Part shown: piece by piece, positions 44,439 to 53,119 of the stretch
How positions within the stretch are numbered: position 1 is the stretch's first letter
Layout: every line of letters starts with the position of its first letter
Assembly (NCBI RefSeq): GCF_900106925.1
Contig: NZ_FNNZ01000001.1
Coordinates: 62,001-126,000 of the forward strand
Length of the DNA stretch: 64,000 nucleotides
From: Thiocapsa roseopersicina
Lineage (GTDB): Bacteria > Pseudomonadota > Gammaproteobacteria > Chromatiales > Chromatiaceae
Direction: 5' to 3'
The notes under the pieces: model-generated
The model's input: the letters and a program-made list of their open reading frames with translations, nothing else
What the model was told of the DNA's origin: nothing
Databases searched by the model: none
Position numbers and translations under genes: made by a program

Positions 44439-45512
44439 GTGTCCCTGCCGAGCTGGATACCGGTCGACGCACTACCCCGAGCGCACGGCGCTGCCCTTGC
44501 CCGTGGGCGCTTGCGTGCTCGACCGGAAGACTTCCGGGTCGAGGAGCAGCTCGGGTTCGCCCCGGACGGCGAGGGCGATCATCTGCTGTTGTGGGTGCGC
44601 AAGACCGGCGCGAACACCGAATGGGCGGCACGCCGCCTGGCGCGTGTGGCCGGTGTGTCGGTCTCCACCGTCGGCTATGCCGGCCTGAAGGACCGTCACG
44701 CCGTGACCCTCCAGTGGTTCTCGATCCCGCGTCCGCGCGAGGGCATACCCGATTGGTCGGGCCTTGTCGAGGAGGGCATCGAGGTCCTGGAATCGCACCC
44801 GCATCGACGTAAGCTCAAGCGGGGCGCCCTGGCCGGAAACCGTTTCGAGATCCTGGTCCGCGAGCTCGACCGCGAGACCCTACCCGGGCTCGACGAGCGG
44901 CTCGCGAGGATTCGCGTGCGCGGGATCCCGAACTACTTCGGCGAGCAACGCTTCGGGCATGACCACTCCAATCTGGTGCGTGCCCATGCACTCTTCGCCG
45001 GGACGGCCGGTCGTGTACCCCGTCATCTGTCCGGCCTCTGGCTCTCCGCGGCACGCTCGCAGATCTTCAACGAGGTCTTGGCCGAACGGGTTCGGCGTGG
45101 CGACTGGGACTCGGCGCTCGACGGGGACTGTCTCCAGCTTGCCGGATCCAACTCCTATTTCCTCGCCGAGACCATCGACGCCCTGACGAGCGCGCGCTGC
45201 GAGGGTATGGACGTGCACCCGACGGGTCCCTTGTGGGGCAACGGCGAGCTGCCTTCGCGTGGATCGGTCCGGCTGCTCGAAGACGGCGTCGGAATGCGCT
45301 TTCCGACCTGGTGCGAGGGACTTGCCGCCTTCGGTCTGGCGCAGGAGCGTCGGTCTCTACGTCTACCGGTGGCCGATCTGGGCGAGCAACGGGTCGACGG
45401 CGGATTGCGGCTTAGCTTTTCCCTGCCTGCCGGCGCCTATGCGACGACGGTTCTGCACGAGATCGTCGACGTGAGCGAGACCGCAGCGATCCGCCCGACA
45501 CCCGACCATTGA
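44439..45512 (+). CDS. truD: tRNA pseudouridine(13) synthase TruD
   Basis: This 357-residue enzyme modifies U13 of tRNA-Glu and others. The catalytic Asp85 lies in GYAGLKDRHAVT, with RRKLKRGALAGNRFEI and the NYFGEQRFGHD motif following. The start is a GTG one base after the ispF stop. The gene order ispD-ispF-truD is the usual gammaproteobacterial one. Confidence 0.93.
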   Translation: MSLPSWIPVDALPRAHGAALARGRLRARPEDFRVEEQLGFAPDGEGDHLLLWVRKTGANTEWAARRLARVAGVSVSTVGYAGLKDRHAVTLQWFSIPRPREGIPDWSGLVEEGIEVLESHPHRRKLKRGALAGNRFEILVRELDRETLPGLDERLARIRVRGIPNYFGEQRFGHDHSNLVRAHALFAGTAGRVPRHLSGLWLSAARSQIFNEVLAERVRRGDWDSALDGDCLQLAGSNSYFLAETIDALTSARCEGMDVHPTGPLWGNGELPSRGSVRLLEDGVGMRFPTWCEGLAAFGLAQERRSLRLPVADLGEQRVDGGLRLSFSLPAGAYATTVLHEIVDVSETAAIRPTPDH

Positions 45513-45707
45513 TCTAAGATGACAGAGCAGAATGCGAGGGTTCGGGAGCAACGGCACAACCGCGCGTGGAGGGCTTTCATGAACGAGATCCGGGCGCCCC
45601 GGCGCCGATTACGGCACGATCTCGGGTACACCCGCGTGGCCACCGCGCGGAGCGTGGTTCCGACGGCCGGCCCGAAGCAACCCTAGCGAAGCCGACGCGG
45701 TCACGTG

Positions 45708-46985
45708 ATGCTCGAGGATCACCAGGTCTTCGCCGGGCTGGCCGTCGCTTTGGCCATCGGTCTGCTGATCGGTGTCGAGCGCGGTTGGAAGGAGCGCAGC
45801 GCCGAGGAAGGACGACGCGTCGCGGGTGTTCGCACCTACGCCTTGCTCGGTTTTCTCGGCGGGATTTCCGGACTTGTGACCGGGCGTTCGGGCGGGTTGA
45901 CGCTGGGGCTGATCTTCGTGGGGCTTGCCGGGGCCCTGACGGTTGCGCACGTCCTGGACTACAGGCACGACGAGGATGTCGGCATCACCAGCCTCGTCGC
46001 CGGCTTGATGACCTTCTTGCTCGGGGCGCTCGCGGTGCTCGGCGATCCGGCCGCCGCTGCGGCGGCGGCCGTCGTGACCGCCTTGCTGCTCGGATCCAAG
46101 CCGCTCATCCATCGCTGGATCCACGCCATCGAGCAGAAGGATCTCAGGGCAGGTCTCACCCTTCTGCTCATCTCGGTGGTGCTTTTGCCGGTGTTGCCGG
46201 ATCAAGGGTATGGCCCCTGGAATGCCGTCAACCCGCGTGAAATTTGGTGGATGGTGGTGCTGATCGCAAGCATCTCCTTTGTCGGTTATTACGCGATGAA
46301 GCTGGTGGGAGCTCGGCGCGGGATCCTGTTTACCGGGCTCTTCGGCGGTCTTGCGTCTTCGACCGCGCTGACTCTGCATTTCTCGCGTCTGGCGCGTGCT
46401 CGCGTTGAGATGGCCCCCGTGCTGGCCGCAGCAATCCTGGTGGCCTGCGCAACCATGTTCCCCCGAATGCTGCTGGTGTCGACGCTGATTCACCCGCCAC
46501 TGCTGTTGTCCTTGCTCTGGCCTGCCGCGACGATGGCCCTGATCGCCTACGGATTCGCGGCCTTCTTCTGGCTGACCCAGCCGCGCGGCGACGTGGAGGC
46601 GGACGCTCTTCTCGACAACCCGCTTGAGCTGAAATCCGCGGTCGGCTTCGGACTTCTGCTGGCGTTGGTGATGGTGTCGGCGAAGGGGATCGAGAGCTGG
46701 ATCGGTGCGAGCGGCGTCATGATGCTGGCCGCCGCCTCGGGTATCGCGGACGTGGATGCCATCACCCTCGCGATCGCACGCATGAGCAGGGACGCGCTCC
46801 CCGCGGGGATTGCAGTCTCGAGCATCGTCATTGCCGCGGCGGTCAATAGCCTGGTCAAAGGCATCATTGCAGCATCGATCGGTGGCCGGGCGCTGGGTCT
46901 GCGCGTCACCCTGCCGCTCCTCGGTGCGGGTCTGGCCGGCCCTGTCGTCGCTTGCGTCTTCGACGGTCTTGCGCATGTCCGGTAA
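45708..46985 (+). CDS. MgtC/SapB-DUF4010 family membrane protein
   Basis: This 425-residue protein has about eleven to twelve membrane helices. The N-terminal third matches the MgtC-like pattern: LAVALAIGLLIGVERGWKE, RVAGVRTYALLGFLGG, and the D-rich VADVDAITLAI-like motif (GIADVDAITLA) in the DUF4010 half. Transport function is unproven. The start could also be the adjacent GTG 45705. The next gene begins 11 bp inside its end. Confidence 0.75.
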   Translation: MLEDHQVFAGLAVALAIGLLIGVERGWKERSAEEGRRVAGVRTYALLGFLGGISGLVTGRSGGLTLGLIFVGLAGALTVAHVLDYRHDEDVGITSLVAGLMTFLLGALAVLGDPAAAAAAAVVTALLLGSKPLIHRWIHAIEQKDLRAGLTLLLISVVLLPVLPDQGYGPWNAVNPREIWWMVVLIASISFVGYYAMKLVGARRGILFTGLFGGLASSTALTLHFSRLARARVEMAPVLAAAILVACATMFPRMLLVSTLIHPPLLLSLLWPAATMALIAYGFAAFFWLTQPRGDVEADALLDNPLELKSAVGFGLLLALVMVSAKGIESWIGASGVMMLAAASGIADVDAITLAIARMSRDALPAGIAVSSIVIAAAVNSLVKGIIAASIGGRALGLRVTLPLLGAGLAGPVVACVFDGLAHVR

Positions 46986-47541
46986 TCAGTCCCCGAGCGT
47001 CTCGGCTCGGCGAGCCAAACGTCTGCGCGATTGGGTCATCAACATCGCGCTGATCCTGGCGATTGTCGGCGCCGTCCAATGGTGGAAGGCGCGACCCTTG
47101 GTCACCGGCACGGCACCGCCGCTCGTCGGTGTCACACTGGATGGACAGGCGTTCGACCTTGCCGCGCTTGCCGGGCGGCCTGTGCTGGTGCACTTCTGGG
47201 CGAGCTGGTGCCCGGTCTGCGGTCTGATGGACGGTGCCGTCGCCGCGATCGCCGAGGATCACGCCGTGGTGACCGTCGCGATGCAATCGGGCGGTCCGCA
47301 GGAGCTGCGTCGGTACATGGCGGAGGCGGGGCACGCTTACCCGGTCATCGCCGACCCGACCGGGGATATCGCGAGTCGCTGGGGCGTCGTCGGGGTGCCG
47401 GCCACCTTCGTGGTCGATCCTTCGGGGCGGATCCGCGATGCCGTCGTCGGGATCGCGACCCAGCCCGGCCTGCGTTGGCGTTTGTGGCGCGCCGGCCCGG
47501 CATCGCCCGAGGGTGCACTGGAGCCTGCAGCATCAGGATAG
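46975..47541 (+). CDS. Membrane-anchored thioredoxin-like protein (TlpA/DsbE type)
   Basis: This 188-residue protein has a single N-terminal helix (about 21-38) that anchors it in the inner membrane, and a periplasmic thioredoxin domain with active site WASWCPVC and the cis-proline loop [10 protein letters not shown]. This pattern fits TlpA/ResA/ScsD-type reductants that act on cytochrome c maturation or other periplasmic thiols. Its partner is unknown. It overlaps the DUF4010 gene by 11 bp, suggesting a shared transcript, and lies just upstream of the sulfur globule protein gene. Confidence 0.8.
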   Translation: MSGNQSPSVSARRAKRLRDWVINIALILAIVGAVQWWKARPLVTGTAPPLVGVTLDGQAFDLAALAGRPVLVHFWASWCPVCGLMDGAVAAIAEDHAVVTVAMQSGGPQELRRYMAEAGHAYPVIADPTGDIASRWGVVGVPATFVVDPSGRIRDAVVGIATQPGLRWRLWRAGPASPEGALEPAASG

Positions 47542-47574
47542 CCGGGTGAACAACGGCAATCCGCAATCCAATCG

Positions 47575-47596
47575 TAAATTAGCGCTTGCTAATTTA
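47575..47596. promoter_or_regulatory. AT-rich palindrome and promoter region of the sulfur globule gene
   Basis: TAAATTAGC and GCTAATTTA are perfect 9-bp arms around GCTT. A good -10 box, TAATAT, lies at 47605-47610. The region is strikingly AT-rich for this genome. The palindrome would fit an operator for a dimeric regulator; sulfur globule protein genes are strongly expressed during sulfide oxidation. The regulator is unknown. Confidence 0.5.
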
Positions 47597-47683
47597 GTAA
47601 TTTCTAATATACTGCTCGTCAGTGGAGGCCGATACGGACTTCACGCTTGCTGCCAACAACATAAAATCGATTCGGAGAATAGA

Positions 47684-48043
47684 ATGAACAAGCTTGCTAC
47701 TGCTGCTGCCATCGCCGCCCTCCTCGGTGCTTCCGCGTCCGCCTCCGCTTGGTGGGGTCCGGGTGCCGGCGGGTACGGCCCGGGCTACGGCTCCGGTCTC
47801 GGCGATGCCATGGGCGACATGTTCGGCGACGGCTACGGTGACTTCAACTTCGGCATGAGCGGCGGCGGCAGCGGTCGTGGCTACGGCCGCGGTCAGGGTC
47901 GCGGTTATGGCTACGGCTACAACAACCCCTACTACGGCTATGGCGCGCCTTACTACGGAGGCGGCTACCCTTACGCCTACCCCTACGCAGCGCCGGTCGC
48001 CCCGATGGCGCCTGTTGCTCCGGCTCAGCCCCAAGTCAAGTAA
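47684..48043 (+). CDS. Sulfur globule protein precursor (SgpA/SgpB-like)
   Basis: This 119-residue protein has a Sec signal peptide ([22 protein letters not shown]) and a mature part made of Gly, Tyr, Asn and Pro repeats ([26 protein letters not shown]). This is the composition of the structural envelope proteins of periplasmic sulfur globules in Chromatiaceae. It would coat stored sulfur formed from sulfide or thiosulfate. GGAG precedes the ATG. The gene stands alone between an AT-rich promoter with a palindrome and a strong terminator, as expected for a highly expressed gene. Which Sgp paralogue it is cannot be stated. Confidence 0.88.
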   Translation: MNKLATAAAIAALLGASASASAWWGPGAGGYGPGYGSGLGDAMGDMFGDGYGDFNFGMSGGGSGRGYGRGQGRGYGYGYNNPYYGYGAPYYGGGYPYAYPYAAPVAPMAPVAPAQPQVK

Positions 48044-48085
48044 GAGCTGCTTGAACCGCCGGCGCGCCTCGGGTGCGCCGGAACG

Positions 48086-48115
48086 AAAAAGGCCAGGCAT
48101 CAGCCTGGCTTTTTT
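48086..48115 (+). terminator. Intrinsic terminator of the sulfur globule gene
   Basis: GCCAGGC, loop ATCA and GCCTGGC are followed by TTTTTT, 43 bp after the stop. AAAAA on the other flank lets it also serve the convergent VWA gene. Confidence 0.92.
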
Positions 48116-48170
48116 CGTTGTGCGCGTGCGCTCTCGATCAGCGGACCATCGCATCCGCCGAGACCGAACA

Positions 48171-49529
48171 TCAGCTCAGGATCAGCTTGCGCCCGAACGG
48201 CTGCTCCGGCGTTGCATAGGATTCGGGTACGGCCCAGATGACAGGCCAGCGTGGTCTGAAACGCGCGGGGCCGTCCAGGTCGGTCAGGACGACGCCGATA
48301 TCCGGGCCGTGCTTGTCGGCCTCTTCGAGCAGCGGGGTGAAATCCGTCCCGCCGCCGCCGTTGAATGCGATGCCGCGCAGGTCCGATTGCCCCGGCTTGA
48401 AGTGCGCGACTCGTTGAACGATGCGATCGCCGATCACCAGCACGAGGCCGGCCTCCAAGCGTCGCGTGATCGCCTCGATCTCGCCGGCGAAGCGCTCCAT
48501 CAGGTTGTCCTCGATCGAGCCCGAGACGTCGACGATCACCACCAGTCGCGGCACCGACTTCGCCGAGTTGATGCCGGGCTCCCAGGGCAGGCGTCGCCCC
48601 GGTCCGATCCGGCCCTGATTGGCGATGTAGGATCGGGCCGGTCTGGACCAGGAGAGATTGGGCTGAATCGAGAGACCGCGTGCCAGCTGTGTGCGCAGGA
48701 TCTGCTCCCATGGCGTGCGGATCTTCGGAAGATCCGCGATCAGGGCGCGCAGCATCGAGTGCGCGCCGTCTCCGGCATGGGCACGCAGGATGCGCTCGCT
48801 CCATTCGCGTGCTTGCTCGGCCTCCAGCTCGGGTTGCTTCTGCACATCGGGCTGGGGGAAGAGATCGGCATGGGTCTCGGCGCCGAGTGACCTGACCCGC
48901 GCGGACATCGGGCCGTCCTCACGCGCCTCCGAGCGTGTCGAGTCCTCGACCGGGTTGCGCGATGCGCGACCCTCCGCACCCGGTTGGCTGTCGCCGATGC
49001 CGCCGCGGCGACGTCGGCGGGTCTTTTGGGCGCGGCCCTTTTCTGCTGCCCGGCGGTCGTCGATGGCGCGATAGAGGCGCTCGACATCCCATTCGAGCAG
49101 GGCCTTGTCCACACCGACATCCACACCGAGCGTGGCGAGCAGGAGCTTCTCCAGAAACACCGACGACACCGGCAGCTCGAGCCAGCTCAAGTGACTCAAG
49201 GCGCTGTTGACGATGGCATCCGCACAGATGTTGAAGAGCTCGAGATCCACATCGCCCAAGAGGTGTTGCAGATCCAGATAACGTTGCGGATGCCGCAAGG
49301 CGATATGAAGTACCTCGTGCGCGACGAGACCGACCTGCGCATGAAGCGAAAGCCGCTCGAAGGAGGCGCCGTAATAGACGGTGTCCCCGTCGGTTGCGAC
49401 CGGGCCCGGGTCGATCTCGGGCGGCAGATCCCGGTGCTTCACCCAGAGCGCAAGACCGCCCGTGGACGGCGCGAATTCCACCATCTGCTGAATCGCCCGC
49501 GTCCCGCGGTGCCGGTAAAGATCATTCAT
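48171..49529 (-). CDS. VWA-like domain protein with putative metallopeptidase region (DUF2201)
   Basis: This 452-residue protein has an N-terminal domain with VAHEVLHIALRHP, a zincin-like HExxH variant (HEVLH), typical of the putative metallopeptidase family DUF2201. A charged, Arg-rich linker (about 165-235) follows. A C-terminal VWA-like domain has the metal-site motif VIVDVSGSIED and later GGGGTDFTPL. Such proteins act with MoxR-type AAA+ ATPases, one of which lies directly upstream (18 bp). The pair may mature or insert cofactors in a protein complex. ATG 49529 is preferred over GTG 49532. Confidence 0.8.
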   Translation of the reverse strand: MNDLYRHRGTRAIQQMVEFAPSTGGLALWVKHRDLPPEIDPGPVATDGDTVYYGASFERLSLHAQVGLVAHEVLHIALRHPQRYLDLQHLLGDVDLELFNICADAIVNSALSHLSWLELPVSSVFLEKLLLATLGVDVGVDKALLEWDVERLYRAIDDRRAAEKGRAQKTRRRRRGGIGDSQPGAEGRASRNPVEDSTRSEAREDGPMSARVRSLGAETHADLFPQPDVQKQPELEAEQAREWSERILRAHAGDGAHSMLRALIADLPKIRTPWEQILRTQLARGLSIQPNLSWSRPARSYIANQGRIGPGRRLPWEPGINSAKSVPRLVVIVDVSGSIEDNLMERFAGEIEAITRRLEAGLVLVIGDRIVQRVAHFKPGQSDLRGIAFNGGGGTDFTPLLEEADKHGPDIGVVLTDLDGPARFRPRWPVIWAVPESYATPEQPFGRKLILS

Positions 49530-49547
49530 CACGCATCAGCTCGCAGC

Positions 49548-50648
49548 TCACCCTTCGCCATGGCGTTGCTCCAGATAATGCCGGTAACTCGCGCTGTCCA
49601 AAACGGTCGCCTCCAACCCGAGCTCCAACGCCCTCTGCATCAGAAGCTCCATCGCGAGCGTTTGAGACTCGCGTATCGGCAGGGGGACCTCGCTTCGGAT
49701 GTCCGGAAACTGCTCGACGATCTCGAGTGCGCGCGCCATGGCGTCGGCGTCCGTACTGGCGGCGAGCAGCCCGTAGATCATGCCGTAGAGCCCGTCGAGC
49801 GTGCGGGGCAGCAAGGCGGCGGTTTCCGGGCCAGGCCGGCTGGCCAGCAGGCGCACCACGTCGGTGCCGGCCTGGATCTCGCGCAGCACGCCGAAGAACT
49901 CCGCCGCGTTGGCGGCGCCGATGCGCCCCTGCACGAAGACCCGCTTGGTCCCTTCCGACAACCCCGATTTCAGGACGTTGGAGATGTCCTCCCATCCCCG
50001 CGGGCTGGCGCCGATCAGGTGGTCGTTGGCAAGCTGCGACTGGGTGTCGTCGAGCTTGTCCGGGCGGACCTTGAGATAGGCCATCACCTCGGGCGCAAAG
50101 TCCATGGCCATCGCGTGTGCCAGAAAGGCATCGATGACGGTCTGGACATTGAAATGAAACATCCGATCGGCTAGGGCCGTGCCCATGTCGTGACAGACTG
50201 CGCCGTGAAAGCTCGCATTCCCCGCCGCCACCACCTGCCAGCCGTCGGGCAACCGATAGTGACCGACGCGCCGGTCGAGGATCAGCGAGTAAGCCGAGAT
50301 CTGCAGTCGCTGATCCGCGGCCGTGAGCTCGTCGAGAAAGAGGATGCCGTCCGGTTGGTCGGGCGAGGGCAGGAATTCGGGCGGGAACCAGACCGTCTTG
50401 GCCAGGGTGTCGTCGGCATAGATGGCGCCGCGGATGTCGACCGGCTCGATCGTGGTCAGGCGCAGATCCACCAAGGGGACCCCGAAGTGATCGGCAACCT
50501 GACGCACGATCGAGGACTTGCCCACGCCACGCGTACCCCAGAGCATGGAGGCGCGTCGCCGTAAGGTCGGATCGGAATACTGCTCGACCAGTGCGGCCTT
50601 GGCCGCGGCGATCGAGACGGGGGGGATGTTCATCGGGTTGCCGAGCAT
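49548..50648 (-). CDS. MoxR-like AAA+ ATPase
   Basis: This 366-residue ATPase has Walker A WGTRGVGKSS, Walker B GILFLDELTAA, sensor 1 VVAAGNASF and the arginine-finger region. It lacks transmembrane or secretion signals. MoxR-type ATPases work with VWA-domain proteins, as with the gene immediately downstream. A repeat unit lies 21 bp upstream of its start, separating it from the membrane-protein gene on the same strand. Confidence 0.85.
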   Translation of the reverse strand: MLGNPMNIPPVSIAAAKAALVEQYSDPTLRRRASMLWGTRGVGKSSIVRQVADHFGVPLVDLRLTTIEPVDIRGAIYADDTLAKTVWFPPEFLPSPDQPDGILFLDELTAADQRLQISAYSLILDRRVGHYRLPDGWQVVAAGNASFHGAVCHDMGTALADRMFHFNVQTVIDAFLAHAMAMDFAPEVMAYLKVRPDKLDDTQSQLANDHLIGASPRGWEDISNVLKSGLSEGTKRVFVQGRIGAANAAEFFGVLREIQAGTDVVRLLASRPGPETAALLPRTLDGLYGMIYGLLAASTDADAMARALEIVEQFPDIRSEVPLPIRESQTLAMELLMQRALELGLEATVLDSASYRHYLEQRHGEG

Positions 50649-50669
50649 CTTGAGCGCTTCTCTCCGAGG

Positions 50670-50757
50670 TTAAACCGCGTCCTGGTACGACATGCACCCC
50701 CATGAGTTGGCTCGGCGTTGGGTGATCTCAATGAGCGTCGCAGCGGACGCGGTTTAA
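50670..50757. repeat. Repeat unit D (88 bp, inverted arms)
   Basis: Arms TTAAACCGCGTCC (50670-50682) and GGACGCGGTTTAA (50745-50757) are perfect over 13 bp. An AT-rich stretch (50758-50774) follows, as between paired units, but no second unit is recognisable. It lies in the gap between the hypothetical membrane gene and the MoxR gene. Confidence 0.85.
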
Positions 50758-50839
50758 GTCATTGAATTCTTTTTGGCGTCTTGGGCGATTCCGATACCGA
50801 TCCGATCCGATCCGGTCTCGGTTTCGGCGACGCTCACCG

Positions 50840-51856
50840 TCAGGCGTCCTGCGTCGAGGTCTTCGGGATCTCGCCGGGCGGGCTCAAGGGCCCTTCTCGC
50901 CAAGAGGAGATGGTCAAAGGCTTGGGAAAGGGCGGGATCTCGATGCGCGGCATCTCCTTCATCGAGAAGAAGAGCACCATCAGCAGGGGCGGGGAGTGGA
51001 AGATCAGCATGCGGATCAGCGATCCCTCCGAGAGCTCCAGGAACTGGATCGCGGGTGCACCGAAGATCAAACCCAAACCGATCAGCAGCGGGAGTGCGCG
51101 CCGAAAGGCGACATTCCAACGTGCCGCAACCAGCCGCTCATGGTAATGCGCAGGCGGCTCGCGGAGCGTCTCGGCCAGATGCTCGACGGTTCGGGTCAGC
51201 TTCACCTCGGCGTCGCGGCTGCGGCCGGGCTCCTTCCCGCGCAGCCGCAGGGTGCTTTTCCAACAGGTCTTGACTCGATTGAGACGACGCCAATCCCATC
51301 CGATCACCGCCAGCATGTCCTCCGGCAACGCGATGGTATCGCCGTCCTCGGCGTGCAGCTCAAGCTCCGCCGGCATGCCGCGCCCGGTTTGCGCTTTCAT
51401 CGTCAGGGTCAGGCCATCGACGTGAGCCGCACCGCGCGTCAGGAGCAGGCGCGTCGCGGAGGCGGCGTCGACGATACCTCCCGTGGCGGATTCCAAACGG
51501 TAGCTTCGGGCGATCCTGTATCCGCTCTTCCCGCGGAAATGGCGACCCGGATCGATGGACTCGATACGGTCGAGAAGGTTGCCGGGGTCCGGGCCTTCGA
51601 TCACGAGATCCGCCTCCAATCCATCGGGATGGCGCAGTGTGCGCGTGAGCCGGAATCTGTCCGGTTTGGGGTTTTCGAGCAGCAGGATCTCGCGCACGCC
51701 GCTCAGCTCTGCCGCGTCCTCGCCGTGATCGAACGGCTTGAAGAGAAGCCGTCGCTCGATCCGGTCGCTCGCGGCGAGGTCGACATGGCGTCCGCGCCGC
51801 GTAAAGGGCTCGACCAGGGTGAAGATCTCGTGATGTGTCAAAGGCTGCGAGCTCAT
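50840..51856 (-). CDS. Hypothetical protein with two membrane helices
   Basis: The product has about 338 residues. The first 240 are soluble and beta-rich with many charged residues; two membrane helices follow (around 255-275, ALPLLIGLGLIFGAPAIQFL, and 285-305, HSPPLLMVLFFSM), then a Pro-rich tail. I do not recognise the family. ATG 51856 is chosen because GAGG stands at good spacing in front; the frame is open upstream without family support. Together with the MoxR and VWA genes it may form a three-gene set. Confidence 0.6.
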   Translation of the reverse strand: MSSQPLTHHEIFTLVEPFTRRGRHVDLAASDRIERRLLFKPFDHGEDAAELSGVREILLLENPKPDRFRLTRTLRHPDGLEADLVIEGPDPGNLLDRIESIDPGRHFRGKSGYRIARSYRLESATGGIVDAASATRLLLTRGAAHVDGLTLTMKAQTGRGMPAELELHAEDGDTIALPEDMLAVIGWDWRRLNRVKTCWKSTLRLRGKEPGRSRDAEVKLTRTVEHLAETLREPPAHYHERLVAARWNVAFRRALPLLIGLGLIFGAPAIQFLELSEGSLIRMLIFHSPPLLMVLFFSMKEMPRIEIPPFPKPLTISSWREGPLSPPGEIPKTSTQDA

Positions 51857-52193
51857 AACCAACCCTCGCCGGAAACGGATGGGGAAGCCCCGAACGTCGC
51901 GGCATCCGGAGCGGACCGCGCGTCCAGCTTGCAACTGTAACGCCCGGATACCCGTGCACAACATCAACAAAAATCCGGTTATCGGTCCGGACACCGGTTT
52001 GTTCTTAGGCCGGGCGCGATGCGGGCAAGGCGCTGCCAGGCACCGGTTCGTGTGATCATAGACGGGTTGCCGAGGCCGCCGGAATCGTCGATTCGCGACG
52101 ATCGCTGCTCGTGCCTGTCTCGCTCCGAAACGCCGAGCACGCCCGAGGTCCTTCGGCTCATCCCTATTGACGATTGATACCCCGGAGCCGCCC
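51857..52193. other. Divergent intergenic region before gloB, 337 bp
   Basis: No gene is supported. The only structure I see is the hairpin ATCGTCG / CGACGAT with an ATTCG loop at 52084-52102, plus an AT-richer stretch around 51958-52005 suitable for a promoter of the minus-strand gene. Confidence 0.4.
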
Positions 52194-52970
52194 ATGCTCG
52201 AGATTCGCCCCATCCCTGCCTTCGAGGACAACTACATCTGGCTCTTGGCCGAGACGCCTGAAACGGCAGTGGTCGTGGATCCGGGCGATGCCGATCCGGT
52301 CCTGGATCTCCTGCGCGCGGAGAATCGCGTCCTCACCGCCGTCTTGATCACCCACCACCACGGCGATCACATCGGCGGATTGAGCGAGCTGCGCGCGGTC
52401 TTTCCGGATGTGCGCGTCTATGGCCCCGTCGACCGCAGGATTCGCGACCTGACCGATCCGCTGAGCGAGGGGGCTGTCGTGCGTCCGCAGGGTCTGAGCG
52501 TGGATTTTCGGGTGATGGAGGTGCCGGGTCACACCTCCACGCACATCGCCTATCTCGGTGCCGGCAGCCTCTTCTGCGGCGATACCCTGTTTGCCGGCGG
52601 CTGCGGACGCGTCTTCGACGGCACCTTCGAGCAGCTCTCCGATTCCTTGGATCGGATCGCTGCGCTGCCGACCGAGACCCTGGTTTATTGCGCACATGAG
52701 TACACGCTCGCCAATCTTGGCTTTGCCGCCTGGGTCGAGCCCAGGAGTCCAGCCTTGAGCGCGCGGATGGAGTCCGACCGCGGGCGACGGGCGCTAGAGG
52801 TACCGACGGTCCCGTCGCGTCTCGAGCTGGAGCTGGTCACCAACCCCTTCCTGCGCACCCGTGTGCCGGAGGTTGTCCAAGCCGCCGAGCGCACGGCCGG
52901 GCAACCGCTCCGCCCCGGCCGCGAGGTCTTCAAGGCGTTGCGGCAGTGGAAGGACGAGCGATATGACTGA
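52194..52970 (+). CDS. gloB: Hydroxyacylglutathione hydrolase (glyoxalase II)
   Basis: This 258-residue metallo-beta-lactamase-fold enzyme hydrolyses S-lactoylglutathione in methylglyoxal detoxification. The metal motif THHHGDHIGG is followed by VPGHTSTHI, FCGDTLFAGGCGR and YCAHEYTLANL. The C-terminal substrate domain ends in FKALRQWKDE. ATG 52194 follows CGGAG. The TGA stop lies in the left arm of a probable decayed repeat unit. Confidence 0.94.
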   Translation: MLEIRPIPAFEDNYIWLLAETPETAVVVDPGDADPVLDLLRAENRVLTAVLITHHHGDHIGGLSELRAVFPDVRVYGPVDRRIRDLTDPLSEGAVVRPQGLSVDFRVMEVPGHTSTHIAYLGAGSLFCGDTLFAGGCGRVFDGTFEQLSDSLDRIAALPTETLVYCAHEYTLANLGFAAWVEPRSPALSARMESDRGRRALEVPTVPSRLELELVTNPFLRTRVPEVVQAAERTAGQPLRPGREVFKALRQWKDERYD

Positions 52971-53053
52971 ACTACGTCCGCCGAGACGTCTCCGGGTGCA
53001 GACGCGGCCGACGTGGCTCGACGAGGGTGCAAATCCAGACGGTTGCGGTTTAG
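52967..53053 (+). repeat. Probable decayed repeat unit H (87 bp)
   Basis: CTGAACTACGTC at the left and GTTGCGGTTTAG at the right are 87 bp apart and pair at only about 7 of 12 positions. Length and its start over the gloB stop codon match the family, which is why I list it. It may be a decayed copy or chance. Confidence 0.35.
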
Positions 53054-53119
53054 GTTTGACCGGGATCTCCTCGGCTGTTAGAACCCGCGCGGTCATCCTC
53101 AAGCCCAGGGCGTGAACCC

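Noticed and set aside
45573-45690. Short frame between truD and the DUF4010 gene
   Set aside because: About 35 codons, Arg-rich, no conserved features; considered chance.
50775-50862. Expected partner unit of repeat D
   Set aside because: The AT-rich linker is there, but no arm pair at the right spacing can be found; the end of the hypothetical gene lies here instead.
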